Shown: positions 36,401-44,810, numbered from the stretch's first letter. The stretch: 64,000 bases of DNA from Saprospiraceae bacterium (GCA_016787345.1 JAEUUU010000149.1:1-64000); one strand, 5' to 3'. A program made the numbers and translations. Notes: generated by a model from the letters alone, not told the origin.

Positions 36401-36430
36401 GAATCAGATAAAAAGAAAAACGGTAACTAG
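33419..36430 (+). CDS. Exported 1003-residue hendecad coiled-coil protein
   Basis: From the ATG at 33419 (signal peptide MLTLFRQIAFTLIALCIS, cleavage after LFSQ). Residues about 22-160 form a globular beta-rich domain with two cysteines (DCNS, SCFNNA). A Thr/Pro/Ala-rich linker (about 175-215) is followed by about 780 residues of unbroken Ala/Glu/Lys/Arg-rich helix to the C terminus. The helix is built from 11-residue units, for example EEIQKARLTSA followed by EEVQKARDNAA. Hendecads form nearly straight or right-handed coiled coils and occur in LEA-like and stalk proteins. No T9SS tail or membrane anchor is seen beyond the signal. It heads a probable operon with guaD and two secreted paralogs. 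Confidence 0.85.
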   Translation: MLTLFRQIAFTLIALCISLPLFSQDCNSVILENKKISGVQIVRTSSLTIVVRGSYNYSIEFFTDEKGVFARMISQGGIEFNQDDLVVFVDNTGKEQTYKFFSMGEVGTGSVPTHKNNLRLDMDAIQWLSESNITGINFVNFVDRQKYKFTINPNKQAEFKGLVSCFNNAIDRGSVKDTPGAAVAKPVPAGQTPAATPAAGTKTDTKTKPASGPSKGNSTDEEVVALRSELETTKERLRNEIKAEKDKAEAIKAQLQQEVATARENANQKKLEYANEVVEARKTSLAEIQKAQEEAKAAIEQTRTKAEGETSKIAQSVEDARRQAGEEIQKARLTSAEEVQKARDNAAKELAALKEKMEQSKLQYADEVATARSNAEEELKNIREENARTVAAARETAKKEQAKTTEDVVSAKKSASEQVLKIQEETAEQVAQTRENGVLEKQRLALEVAEARRKSAEEKSLVQQNSASELAEIRENVAKQKEASLVEVAEAKKRAAEEIEKIRQDVADQQQKAAGEKAEIAQGVADSRQKAQQTLQEVQNEATKAIEVAQARAKAERDSIGARVQAARVKADQEIAKIQADLAQTIAAAKEQENKIKQESAAEVARARERSQTEVVKAQEEAKNKVVDANAKADQAQKQYAEEVASSKVTADERIRQIQQEAAQQIADAKKKQQESANASAAEVVSSKERAAAEIAAAKEKAATEIAAAREAQVRAQQDAANAVAEAKRQSAQNIASVKSAEADSVRVARESGARERQRMADEVADAREKSATAVAAAKQQAAEEIKNTKENAAKIRQETAEAVEKAREEGANLVASARENAAREVAAAKQQSIEAVAQAKKDADDRKAALAKEVADAQERARKEVDEVRQQSANVITQARKDAEEKRLQYARDTEEARKKAVEEVATAQKESSEAIYRTKQESAANIAQTKQNEAQTVAEIKKQAADEIAQTRADVAAKLAEENKRIEEANKHLAQLQAEIQKAEEQLKKIKEESDKKKNGN

Positions 36431-36435
36431 TCGGA

Positions 36436-36909
36436 ATGAATCAGGACGAGTTCTTTTTGCGGGAAGCCATCAGGGCTTCCGAAAATGGTATGAACAACGA
36501 CGAAGGCGGCCCCTTCGGTTGTGTGATCGTAAAAGATGGGCAGATCATTGGTCGTGGCAACAATCGGGTTACTTCTACCAATGATCCAACGGCCCATGCA
36601 GAAGTTGTAGCGATTCGCGATGCCTGTCGTCAAATAGGGTACTTCCAACTCGATGACTGCACGCTGTACACCTCCTGCGAGCCCTGTCCCATGTGCCTGG
36701 GTGCAATTTACTGGGCGCGCCCGGCCCGGATCGTATATGCCGCCTCCCGACACGATGCCGCCTATGCCGGGTTTAGCGATGAATTCATCTACACGGAATT
36801 TGATAAACCCATGGCTTCGCGCAGCATTCCAATAGAACAAATGCTGCGCGAAGAAGCCATGGCCGTTTTTGAAGCCTGGCGTGCGAAAGCCGACAAAATC
36901 GTATACTAA
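36436..36909 (+). CDS. guaD: Guanine deaminase
   Basis: 157 residues. Hydrolyses guanine to xanthine and ammonia in cytoplasmic purine salvage. It belongs to the cytidine deaminase-like fold: zinc ligands and proton shuttle are in TAHAEVVAIR (His-Ala-Glu) and CEPCPMC. The segments DPTAHAEV, QLDDCTLYTSCEPCPM and GAIYWARP are nearly those of Bacillus subtilis guanine deaminase. GFSDEFIY and an aromatic C terminus (ending IVY) are the guanine-specific features that separate it from tRNA adenosine deaminase TadA. It begins 5 bases after the coiled-coil gene and ends 3 bases before the next, which is odd company. Confidence 0.92.
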   Translation: MNQDEFFLREAIRASENGMNNDEGGPFGCVIVKDGQIIGRGNNRVTSTNDPTAHAEVVAIRDACRQIGYFQLDDCTLYTSCEPCPMCLGAIYWARPARIVYAASRHDAAYAGFSDEFIYTEFDKPMASRSIPIEQMLREEAMAVFEAWRAKADKIVY

Positions 36910-36912
36910 AGC

Positions 36913-38886
36913 ATGTTTTTGACAACTCCAGATACCTTAAAACCAATTTACCTTTTCTTGCTGTTTGGGTTGTTTGCTCTGACGCCGGGACGAATTGACG
37001 CACAATACCCTTATCCTCCGGAACTGCCATCCTACAAGCAGATCGAAACGGAATTCTTTACCCGCTATGCCGTTAAAAACATATTTGTAGACCCGGTCAA
37101 ACGTCAGGGCGCTTATTATATCCGCTTTTATAGCACCGGTCGGGACGATATTCACGCCAGCGAGTACCTGTTTTATTCGGCAGAAACCCGTCAATATTTC
37201 CCTTTGCCGCTGCCCCTGGCCGATACTTCGCAGCCATTCCGAAGTTTACAAAATTTCTACTACGACGAATCCTACAATTTCGATACGCAACCCTGTTACG
37301 GGTATTCCGGCTGGTATCACGATGCGATTAAATACCTTGAAGCACGGAAAAACCCGACGGAAGACGAACTGAATGCGCTCGCCCGCTCGTACTACTCGGC
37401 AGCCTATGCGCTGACTGAAACGTACAATGGCCCCGGCAGCCTTGCAGACAGTGTGGAAGCCTGGGATGGCCTTGTTGCGGCTCATCCCCGATTAACGGAG
37501 GCCCGGCTCGAACTTTTTATACAACGTTCTGATCGCGCCCTCGAACTGTTTCAAACCCTTTCAGCCCGAAACCCAAAATATGTGACGCCGGCAGGTTACG
37601 TGGATACCAAATGCGCCAACCTGCAAATGGAGCGGTATCAGACGTTGAGGATTTTTGGCAAAGACAGCCTTGCCAACAGGCCTGCCGAACCCGGCCAGTA
37701 CCGCGACTATATCCGCCAGACGGCCGGTAACATGCTGTTGTCGTGCCCTCCCAATGCAGTTCTGATTACCAGTGGAGATACCGACAGTTACCCTTTGTGG
37801 TACCTGCAAATGACGGAGCAACTTCGGACCGATGTGTTGGTGATGCCCATCGCATTCCTGACATCGAGCTTGTACAACGTGTTTTATTATCAAAATACCT
37901 TGTTCAACTCCAGGGCGCCAGGCCGCACTTTGCCGCGTTCCTATTACGAAAAGTCGACTTTGCTGCGTTATTCTAACCTGAGTTGGCTCGGCGTATCCGA
38001 CACCATTGGCATACAGGGTTATTTTGATCATTTGCAACAGCCGGGTAATCTGCTGCCTGCCCACTACAACAGGTTTGATTGTTATGTAAAATTCAGACAC
38101 CTCGTTTTACGCGCCGACCAATTGCCCGGATCGGATAAGTTATTGTTTAATAAGCAATTAAAGCGCGATTACGGGCGTTCCGATACTTTGTTTGTCACGC
38201 TGCCTGCTGTTGCTGCAACAGACTATCAAACACTGATCGACTGGCTGGCGACCGAGGGTTGGAACCGACCCTTGTGTTTTTCGATGACTTGCTCCGATCA
38301 GGTGTGTCAACCCTTTGGGAGCCAATTGGTCATAGAAGGACTTGTTTATCGTTATTACCCGATCAAACCCCGTCAGTGGCCGGCGTACAGCGTTTTGCAA
38401 AAGCCAATTAACCTGGACGCCAGTTGGCGATTATGGCGCGAGGCTTTTCACCATGACTCATCCGATGAAATCACACCCTTCGACGGGCTGCCGTTATTTC
38501 AGACGGAGCTGTCTTTTGTGGTCGCGCTGAGCGAAGGGCTGACCCGCTCGGGCAGTAAGCGCAAGGCCCGGACGGTGCTCAATGACTTTTGCCTTTATTA
38601 CCCTAATTCACGCCTGTTATGGGCTCATCAGATGTTGTATGTGGCCAGAGCTTATGCGCGGGCGGGTGATAAAAAGGCAGCTGAGGGGGTGATCATTACA
38701 ATGCTGGACAATCTGGATCAGGGCCGGCTGACCGATCAACAGAAATTAAAACTGGAAGACAATGCCCTGTTTATGTCGCAAATAATTGAGGATTTCGACT
38801 TGAAAAATGCCCGTATTCGCTACGAACAGTCGTTCGCTCACCCCTTTGTCGTACCTGCCGAGATACCATTTCAAACCAAAGAATAA
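36913..38886 (+). CDS. Exported protein resembling the soluble part of DUF2723, copy 1
   Basis: 657 residues with a signal peptide (IYLFLLFGLFALTPGRIDAQ, to about residue 31). No transmembrane helices follow. The central block SCPPNAVLITSGDTDSYPLW, YLQMTEQLRTDVLVM resembles the extracytoplasmic part of DUF2723 (TMEM260-like) proteins, where GDNDTxPLWYxQ and RxDVRVxN are conserved. The C-terminal third (about 540-640) is helical with TPR-like character (RKARTVLNDFCLYYPNS, YARAGDKKAAEGVI). The membrane glycosyltransferase half of DUF2723 is absent. The role is unknown. It is a tandem paralog of the next gene, sharing QPCYGYSGWYHDAIKYLE. Confidence 0.7.
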   Translation: MFLTTPDTLKPIYLFLLFGLFALTPGRIDAQYPYPPELPSYKQIETEFFTRYAVKNIFVDPVKRQGAYYIRFYSTGRDDIHASEYLFYSAETRQYFPLPLPLADTSQPFRSLQNFYYDESYNFDTQPCYGYSGWYHDAIKYLEARKNPTEDELNALARSYYSAAYALTETYNGPGSLADSVEAWDGLVAAHPRLTEARLELFIQRSDRALELFQTLSARNPKYVTPAGYVDTKCANLQMERYQTLRIFGKDSLANRPAEPGQYRDYIRQTAGNMLLSCPPNAVLITSGDTDSYPLWYLQMTEQLRTDVLVMPIAFLTSSLYNVFYYQNTLFNSRAPGRTLPRSYYEKSTLLRYSNLSWLGVSDTIGIQGYFDHLQQPGNLLPAHYNRFDCYVKFRHLVLRADQLPGSDKLLFNKQLKRDYGRSDTLFVTLPAVAATDYQTLIDWLATEGWNRPLCFSMTCSDQVCQPFGSQLVIEGLVYRYYPIKPRQWPAYSVLQKPINLDASWRLWREAFHHDSSDEITPFDGLPLFQTELSFVVALSEGLTRSGSKRKARTVLNDFCLYYPNSRLLWAHQMLYVARAYARAGDKKAAEGVIITMLDNLDQGRLTDQQKLKLEDNALFMSQIIEDFDLKNARIRYEQSFAHPFVVPAEIPFQTKE

Positions 38887-38888
38887 GT

Positions 38889-40781
38889 ATGTCCTTCAAA
38901 CCAATTCAACTGATCGTATTGCTGTGGTTTGCCCAGCTGATTACCGCATCTGCTCAATCGCCTTATCCCAAAGGGTTCCCGGCATTCAGGGAAGTCGAAC
39001 GCGAATTTTTCAAACGCAACAACACCGGCCCGCGATTCGCCGATGTGCAAAAAAAACCGGAAGGTTATTACATCGTACTGAAATCACAGGCTGATTTGGC
39101 ATCGACAGAGCCGGTTTTGTTCTGGTCGGCTCAAAAACGAACCTACTTGCCCATTGATTTATCCGATGGTTGGCATTGGTCGATACAAACGGCCTTTCAG
39201 AGTGCATCGAGTGCCAGAGATTACGACTTGCAACCTTGCTACGGTTACGCCGGCTGGTATCGCGATGCCATCGCTTACCTCGAGCGTATTCCCAATCCCA
39301 ACGACGATGAGTTGTATGCCCTGGGGCGCGCTTACTTTTTTAGCGGGCTGGTACTGACCCGCCAGCAAAGCACTAACTTCCAGGGGGCCGACAGCGTGGA
39401 CGCGGTGAAGTACGATCTCGAAAGTCCGCGTATGTCGCAGGCCGTAGCGCAGCAGTATGCGGAGCGCGTCCTGAAATCCGGCGCGATCCACAAAAAACTC
39501 ATGGCCCGCAATCCAGATTACCCGACGCTTGTCGGGCCGATCGACACGGAGTACGCTAACAACCTGATATACTTGTATTTGTGGTATAGCGTCCTGTACG
39601 ATGAGGAAAAGGCGCGTGCTCTTCTGCCCGATGGAATGTATCGGCCGATGATCCGGCAAAGTTCCTACAACCTGCTCCAGTCGTGCCCGCCGAATGCCAT
39701 TTTGATGACTTATGGCGATACCGATACTTATCCGCTCCTGTATTTGCAGGTAAAAGAAGGCGTTCGTAAAGATGTGCTGGTGGTCAACACCTCTTTGTTG
39801 TTGTCGCCCTATTACAATCGCCATTTGCGCCGCGACACCGTATTTGAGGCTTTGCCGCCGCTGCGCAGCTTGCCGCAGGTATTCTACGACCAGAATCCGG
39901 TTTTGTACCATTACAGCAGCAGCAGCGTTGAAACGCCGGTTGATACACTCGGCATTACAGAATTGTTTTCTGCGTTAAGTGTCGGAACCGGCCGCGAGGA
40001 ATCCGTTGTATACGGCGTATCCTACACCATGTTGTTGAACTGCCTGACGATACCTGTCGATGTTTTGCCAGGGAGTGACAAGATGCGCTTGCCCGCCTCA
40101 CTGGAACAAAAAGGTGCTGCCGATACCTTGTACGTTACGTTGCAGCGATATTCTCTTCCTGACCTGACGACCGAGCTCGACTGGGTACTGAGCAACGGTT
40201 GGGCGCGCCCCTTGTGCTTTTCCGCTACCTGTCATGGCAACACGTTGGCGCCCCTGGGCGCCCATTTGGTGCAGGAGGGGCTGGTGTTTCGTTTGTATCC
40301 GGTAAAACCCCAGAAATGGTCGTATTTTTCCAGGGATCAGGCCATCAACGTGGAGGAAACCTGGCGTTTGTACCGGGAGGTATTTCAATGGCCAACGGAC
40401 GAGTCCGTGCACCCGAGCGATTGCCTTCCCTTCTTTCATGTGACACGTGCCACAACCATTCTGCTCGCTCAAAAAATGGTCCGCAACGGTGATAACAGGC
40501 GTGCCCGCATTGTGCTGGACGACTTCTGTCGCGCATTTCCGGATTCGCGCGATGCCTGGGACAGCGGATGGCTTTATGTTGCCCAATCTTATGCTATAGC
40601 GGGCGACAAGGAGGCCGCCGACAGGATGATTGACAAGATTCTGGATAATTACGACTCGTTTCGCCTCGATCAGGAAGAGCGATTGTACCTCGTCAATCAA
40701 AAGGGATTTTTGTGGCAAATCATCATGGAGAACGACCTGCAGCAATCCCGCAAACGTTACTCCCGGACCTTCACCAATTGA
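38889..40781 (+). CDS. Exported protein resembling the soluble part of DUF2723, copy 2
   Basis: 630 residues with a signal peptide (LIVLLWFAQLITASAQ, to about residue 23). It is homologous to copy 1 along its whole length: QPCYGYAGWYRDAIAYLE, SCPPNAILMTYGDTDTYPLL, EGVRKDVLVVNTSLL, GWARPLCFSAT and the C-terminal helical repeat RRARIVLDDFCRAFPDSRDA. It starts 2 bases after copy 1 stops. Its stop overlaps the convergent DUF2752 gene by 11 bases. The conserved GDTDTYPL motif suggests both copies keep a common ligand-binding site; whether it is enzymatic is unknown. Confidence 0.7.
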   Translation: MSFKPIQLIVLLWFAQLITASAQSPYPKGFPAFREVEREFFKRNNTGPRFADVQKKPEGYYIVLKSQADLASTEPVLFWSAQKRTYLPIDLSDGWHWSIQTAFQSASSARDYDLQPCYGYAGWYRDAIAYLERIPNPNDDELYALGRAYFFSGLVLTRQQSTNFQGADSVDAVKYDLESPRMSQAVAQQYAERVLKSGAIHKKLMARNPDYPTLVGPIDTEYANNLIYLYLWYSVLYDEEKARALLPDGMYRPMIRQSSYNLLQSCPPNAILMTYGDTDTYPLLYLQVKEGVRKDVLVVNTSLLLSPYYNRHLRRDTVFEALPPLRSLPQVFYDQNPVLYHYSSSSVETPVDTLGITELFSALSVGTGREESVVYGVSYTMLLNCLTIPVDVLPGSDKMRLPASLEQKGAADTLYVTLQRYSLPDLTTELDWVLSNGWARPLCFSATCHGNTLAPLGAHLVQEGLVFRLYPVKPQKWSYFSRDQAINVEETWRLYREVFQWPTDESVHPSDCLPFFHVTRATTILLAQKMVRNGDNRRARIVLDDFCRAFPDSRDAWDSGWLYVAQSYAIAGDKEAADRMIDKILDNYDSFRLDQEERLYLVNQKGFLWQIIMENDLQQSRKRYSRTFTN

Positions 40782-41139
40782 ATACATTGCGTCCCAGCCA
40801 CCACACCGTTACAAGTACCAGCCAGAATTTGGCCGCTTCCGGCCCGAACCAGCGTCGGGCAAAATCCGGATAGCGCTTTTTGCCGCCCAGCCACTCCAGC
40901 CAGAAGCCCAGCAGCACGTAGGGCAGGGCCATTACCAGCAAAGCATTGTGTGAAAGGGCCCGGCCCAGCTCGCCGTGCGTCAGGGCGTGAACAGCCCTTT
41001 GCGATCCGCAGCCAGGGCATTTCCAGCCGCTGAGTAGAAGAAACGGGCAGCGGGGAAATAATCCCGATTGACCGGGATCGATAAAATAAAGAATGGCCAG
41101 GACGCAAGCCCCGGCCATCAACAATATTTTTCCGTACAT
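40771..41139 (-). CDS. DUF2752 membrane protein
   Basis: 122 residues from the ATG at 41139; a TTG at 41148 would overlap the previous stop codon. Family signature: PRCPFLLLSGWKCPGCGSQRAVHALTHG written in pieces as RCPFLLLSGWKCPGCG and QRAVHALTHG. Three hydrophobic helices are visible. DUF2752 proteins are small inner-membrane proteins of unknown function, frequently next to CD225/GYF proteins in Bacteroidota, as here. Probably one operon with the next upstream gene. Confidence 0.88.
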   Translation of the reverse strand: MYGKILLMAGACVLAILYFIDPGQSGLFPRCPFLLLSGWKCPGCGSQRAVHALTHGELGRALSHNALLVMALPYVLLGFWLEWLGGKKRYPDFARRWFGPEAAKFWLVLVTVWWLGRNVFNW

Positions 41140-41144
41140 CTTTC

Positions 41145-41663
41145 TCAATAATTGTCAAATTCCGAAGAATTGGCAAGACCGAAAAACGCTGCAAAAAAGA
41201 TGAAAAGGAAGTAGAGCAGCACGCCGGCCAGGCCAACGAAGAACCCGATTTTGGTCCATTTGGCCGCTTCCCTTGCGTTGTATTCGGCGCCGTCGAGGTC
41301 ACCGGCGTAATAGCGGGATTCGACCCGTGAGGCAAACACGATACCGGCAATGCCGAAAGGAAGGCAGCAGAAAAGCGTGACCAGGATCGATTCGATCAGC
41401 CAGTTTTTGGGCATTGGCGCGCTCGGGCGTTGCGAACCGCCCATACTGGTAGACCGGGGCGGTGGCGGCGTACTGCTTGGCGGCGGCGGTGGTGGCGCGC
41501 TGGCAAAAAAATTGGCGAATTCCGGCATGTCGACGGCATCCACCCAGTCGGGCAGGCCGCTGTACCACACTTTAGTATCGCGGGAGATGGGTTGTTTGAG
41601 CAGGTCTTCGAGAGAATAGGGGCCCATTTTTGTCTGGCCAACCAGGTAATAGTATTCTTTCAT
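41145..41663 (-). CDS. GYF_2 / CD225 membrane protein
   Basis: 172 residues from the ATG at 41663, where the GYF_2 (DUF4339) domain begins (KEYYYLVGQTKMGPYSLEDL, then VWYSGLPDW). A Pro/Ser-rich linker (about 58-85, PPPPPPSSTPPPP) joins it to a CD225/dispanin domain: NWLIESILVTLFCCLPFGIAGI, then EYNAREAAKWTKIGFFVG, with two transmembrane segments. The GYF part probably binds Pro-rich peptides in the cytoplasm. The protein could bind its own linker. The gene is read just before the DUF2752 gene. Confidence 0.88.
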   Translation of the reverse strand: MKEYYYLVGQTKMGPYSLEDLLKQPISRDTKVWYSGLPDWVDAVDMPEFANFFASAPPPPPPSSTPPPPRSTSMGGSQRPSAPMPKNWLIESILVTLFCCLPFGIAGIVFASRVESRYYAGDLDGAEYNAREAAKWTKIGFFVGLAGVLLYFLFIFFAAFFGLANSSEFDNY

Positions 41664-41812
41664 CGGGTTGTAAGCGTTTGAAAACAGTTTTAATTGCTGC
41701 AATGATACAGGCAAAGGCAGGACAAGTCAAGCAGTCGGGGCGATTTCTTCCTTTTTACCGAATTGTAAATGTCCGCATTGGCAAATTGTACAGATTCCGC
41801 AATCCGGTTGTT

Positions 41813-41820
41813 TACCTTTG
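41813..41820 (+). promoter_or_regulatory. Putative -7 box for the CotH protein gene
   Basis: TACCTTTG matches TAnnTTTG, 41 bases before the ATG at 41862. The nearest upstream TTG is 24 bases away, somewhat far for a -33 element. Confidence 0.35.
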
Positions 41821-41861
41821 AACAATTTTGCTACGTTAAAGCACAACCTATCTTAATGCTC

Positions 41862-44630
41862 ATGAAAAATATTTACCGCCTGCTTTTCTTCTTGTTCTTT
41901 TTGCTGACGACCAGCGCCGCCTGGTCGCAGCTGGTGATCAATGAATTTTCTGCCTCGAACAAATCAACCCTCTACGATCAATTCGGCGATGCCGAAGACT
42001 GGGTGGAGATTTACAATCCGACCAATACAACTGTCAATTTGCTTGGCTGGCACCTCAGCGACGACCCTGATGAGCCAACCAAATGGGCCTTCCCGGCCGT
42101 CTCCCTGGCGCCGGGCAAACACTTGCTGGTGTTTTTGTCGGATAAAAACATCACTTCCGGCGCATATCTGCATACCAGTTTCAAACTGACGCAGACCCGC
42201 AACGAGTGGGTTGTGCTCGCCGATCCGGCTGGCGCCATTGTCGATCAGCGCCAAACCCTGCTGCATACCGGCGGCAACCATTCCTACGGCCGCGCAACCG
42301 ACGGCAGCAGCACCTGGGCTGTTTTTAACCAACCCACCCCCAACGCTACCAACAACAACGTCAACGCTTATCCGCTGGGCTATGCCTTCAAACCGACCAT
42401 GTCGTTGCCGGCCGGTTTTTATTATCAACCCTCGCTGTCGGTCGCGATCAACAGCCTGCAAAGCGACGGCACTTTGCGCTACACGACCGACGGCTCTACG
42501 CCTACCATTACATCGCCGGAGTACAGCGGACCCATCACTATCGTAAAAACGACAGTGATCAGGGCGCGTTTTTTCCCAAACAGCGCGCAGCAACTGCCTT
42601 CCTTTATCGAAACCAACACCTACTTTTTGAACGAAACCCATACCGTGCCGGTGATTTCCGTAGCCTCCGAAGATTATGAGGAGTTGTTTGCCACGCACGG
42701 CGAAATCCAGACCACGCTCGAGTTTTTTGAAACCGACCAGTCCAGGGTTTTTGTGCAGGAAGGGGATATGCGCGGACACGGCAACGACTCCTGGGGTTTT
42801 CCTCAAAAAGGGATGCGCTATTACGCCCGAGATCAGTACGGCTGGGATCATACCATGCCGCACAAAATATTCCCCACGACCGACCGGGAGGAGTTCGACG
42901 TCATTATCCTGAAAGCAGGGGCATCGGACAATTATCCGAGTGCCGCCAATTTTTGGGGCGCCAACTCCTGCCATATCCGCGACGGATTTGCCCACACGGT
43001 TGCAGAAAAGAACAACATGCACCTCGATTTTCGCCGCTACCGGCTCGGGGTGCTTTACCTGAACGGCGAATACTGGGGCGTGTACGAATACCGTGAGCGG
43101 GTCGACAACGACTATGCCGAGTATTACTACGGCCAGCCGGCCAAAAACGTGGATATGCTGAAATTTTGGGGTGGCCTGAATGTTGAAAATGGCAGTCCGG
43201 ACGACTGGTATGCCCTCTACGACTACATTATGGCCAACGACATGGCCGATCCGGTGCACTGGAACTATGTCAAAAGCCAGATTGAAGAGGAAAGTTTCAT
43301 CGACTACTTTATTCTGAATACCTACTTCGTCAATTCCGACTGGCTCAACTGGAATACCATGTGGTGGCGCGGCACCAAAGAACCCAATTCCGTGGGTTGG
43401 AAATACGCGCTCTGGGATATCGACAATACCTGGAATCTGGGTCAAAATTATACCGGCCTCGAAACCACCACTTACGAAAACGACCCTTGCGATGTAGAAG
43501 ACAATTTTCCCAACAACCCCGACATCGCGCATACCGGCATGTGGGCCAAGTTTTTCGACAATCCGGAATTTGTTCAGATGTACGTCAACCGCTACGCCGA
43601 CCTGCTGAACACGGCATTCACCTGTGAAAACCTGCTGGGCCACCTCGACTCGATGATCGCTGTACTCGAACCGGAAATGCCGCGCCAATGCGAACGCTGG
43701 AACGGCAACATGGACGAATGGCACGAAAACCTCAATCTCATGCGCGCCCAGATCGAAGGAAAATGCACCCTTATCAACGGCCAGATCGTGGATTGTTACG
43801 AAGACGAAGGCATTACCGGGCCCTACAACATGACGATTCAGGTACTGCCGGCAGGTAGTGGAAAGGTGCTGGTGAATACCGTCACGCCGGATGTGTACCC
43901 GTTCAATGCCACGTATTTCGGCGGTATTGCGATCAACCTCACCGCCCTGCCCGAACCTGACAAGGTATTTGAACACTGGGAAGTGGCCGGCACAACTTTC
44001 GGCCCCGATCAGTTCGCCGAAGCGATCCAGTTCAGCCTGATCGCCGATGCCCAGATCAAAGCATATTTTGTCGACAAGGTGCCTTGTGCCTTGCCGACGA
44101 ATTTTGTCGCCGACAGCACGTTTACTTCACTTAGCTTGTCGTGGAGCGGCCCCGGCACCAGCCTTGCTGCCGAAATTCGCTGGCGCCCCGAAGGCGCTGC
44201 ATCCTGGGAAAGCGACATTACTGTCGGCACCAGTTTTACACTGAGCGGTTTGTCTCCTTGCACTGCCTATGAAGTGCAGGTGCGTATTTTCTGCGCTTTC
44301 GGTTTCAGTGATTACCTGGGCTCGGTATTTAATACCGACTGCTCGGTGGGGACGCAGGAAACCATGGAAAATGGCCTGGCTTTACGCGCCTTCCCCAACC
44401 CATTTACAGACGACTTTCAGATAGAAATCGCCCTGGATGAAAGCAAAGAGGTCGGCTTGCGCTGCTTCGATGCGACAGGCCGTTTGATGTTTGCAGAACA
44501 AGCGGTCAACCTGCCCGCCGGGGTCAATTTGTTGTCGATCGAGCGCCTGAATGCCGCACCGGCGGGCGTATACTGGATGGCAGCCGAGACGGATGAAGGC
44601 GTCCGTATGATCCGAGTGGCCAAACAGTAA
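41862..44630 (+). CDS. Secreted multidomain CotH protein with T9SS tail
   Basis: 922 residues from the ATG at 41862 (signal peptide MKNIYRLLFFLFFLL, cleavage after WSQ). Order of domains: lamin-tail-like LTD (about 23-160, LVINEFSASN, DWVEIYNPTN), a beta-sandwich of chitobiase C-terminal type (about 175-260, LRYTTDGSTPT), a CotH kinase-like domain (about 265-610, RGHGNDSWGFPQKGMR, LGVLYLNGEYWGVYEYRERV, WKYALWDIDNTW), a bacterial repeat module (about 670-740), a fibronectin type III module (about 765-845), and a type A T9SS sorting domain (FPNPFTDDF to RVAKQ). It may phosphorylate surface proteins; that role rests on CotH precedent only. The long antisense frame is a shadow. Confidence 0.88.
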   Translation: MKNIYRLLFFLFFLLTTSAAWSQLVINEFSASNKSTLYDQFGDAEDWVEIYNPTNTTVNLLGWHLSDDPDEPTKWAFPAVSLAPGKHLLVFLSDKNITSGAYLHTSFKLTQTRNEWVVLADPAGAIVDQRQTLLHTGGNHSYGRATDGSSTWAVFNQPTPNATNNNVNAYPLGYAFKPTMSLPAGFYYQPSLSVAINSLQSDGTLRYTTDGSTPTITSPEYSGPITIVKTTVIRARFFPNSAQQLPSFIETNTYFLNETHTVPVISVASEDYEELFATHGEIQTTLEFFETDQSRVFVQEGDMRGHGNDSWGFPQKGMRYYARDQYGWDHTMPHKIFPTTDREEFDVIILKAGASDNYPSAANFWGANSCHIRDGFAHTVAEKNNMHLDFRRYRLGVLYLNGEYWGVYEYRERVDNDYAEYYYGQPAKNVDMLKFWGGLNVENGSPDDWYALYDYIMANDMADPVHWNYVKSQIEEESFIDYFILNTYFVNSDWLNWNTMWWRGTKEPNSVGWKYALWDIDNTWNLGQNYTGLETTTYENDPCDVEDNFPNNPDIAHTGMWAKFFDNPEFVQMYVNRYADLLNTAFTCENLLGHLDSMIAVLEPEMPRQCERWNGNMDEWHENLNLMRAQIEGKCTLINGQIVDCYEDEGITGPYNMTIQVLPAGSGKVLVNTVTPDVYPFNATYFGGIAINLTALPEPDKVFEHWEVAGTTFGPDQFAEAIQFSLIADAQIKAYFVDKVPCALPTNFVADSTFTSLSLSWSGPGTSLAAEIRWRPEGAASWESDITVGTSFTLSGLSPCTAYEVQVRIFCAFGFSDYLGSVFNTDCSVGTQETMENGLALRAFPNPFTDDFQIEIALDESKEVGLRCFDATGRLMFAEQAVNLPAGVNLLSIERLNAAPAGVYWMAAETDEGVRMIRVAKQ

Positions 44631-44641
44631 TCAGTATTGGA

Positions 44642-44745
44642 TTTTTATTTCCCGCAGATTGTCGCAAAGGAGTGGCTGATTCCGCAGACGCTGGGTCTCA
44701 ACCAAATCAGCGAAACAATCAGCGCTGATCTGCGGGAAATAAAAA
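44642..44745. repeat. Palindromic CCCGCAGAT-type intergenic element
   Basis: Perfect 18-base terminal inverted repeats (44642-44659 and 44728-44745) begin with TTTTTATTT and contain CCCGCAGAT. Inside lie further GCTGATT/AATCAGC pairs, so the whole unit folds on itself. It starts 12 bases after the CotH stop and could also stop transcription. It resembles a widely dispersed CTGCGGGAAAT-type repeat family seen in Bacteroidota, recalled but not checked here. Confidence 0.8.
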
Positions 44746-44773
44746 CATTCGCTAGTGTGGCGTTAACCAGTTG

Positions 44774-44810
44774 ACGGGACGGCTTGCCAGGCAGTCCCGT
44801 TTCGTATTTT
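44774..44810 (+). terminator. Possible terminator hairpin
   Basis: A 7-bp perfect stem (44774-44780 with 44794-44800) followed by TTCGTATTTT. It is weaker than the others. The remainder of the gap, 44811-45030, holds a -7 box and otherwise nothing recognised. Confidence 0.4.

Noticed and set aside
36436-36909. Assignment as tRNA adenosine deaminase TadA
   Set aside because: Both share the HAE/PCxxC fold, but GFSDEFIY and the near match to Bacillus guanine deaminase along the whole length favour guaD.
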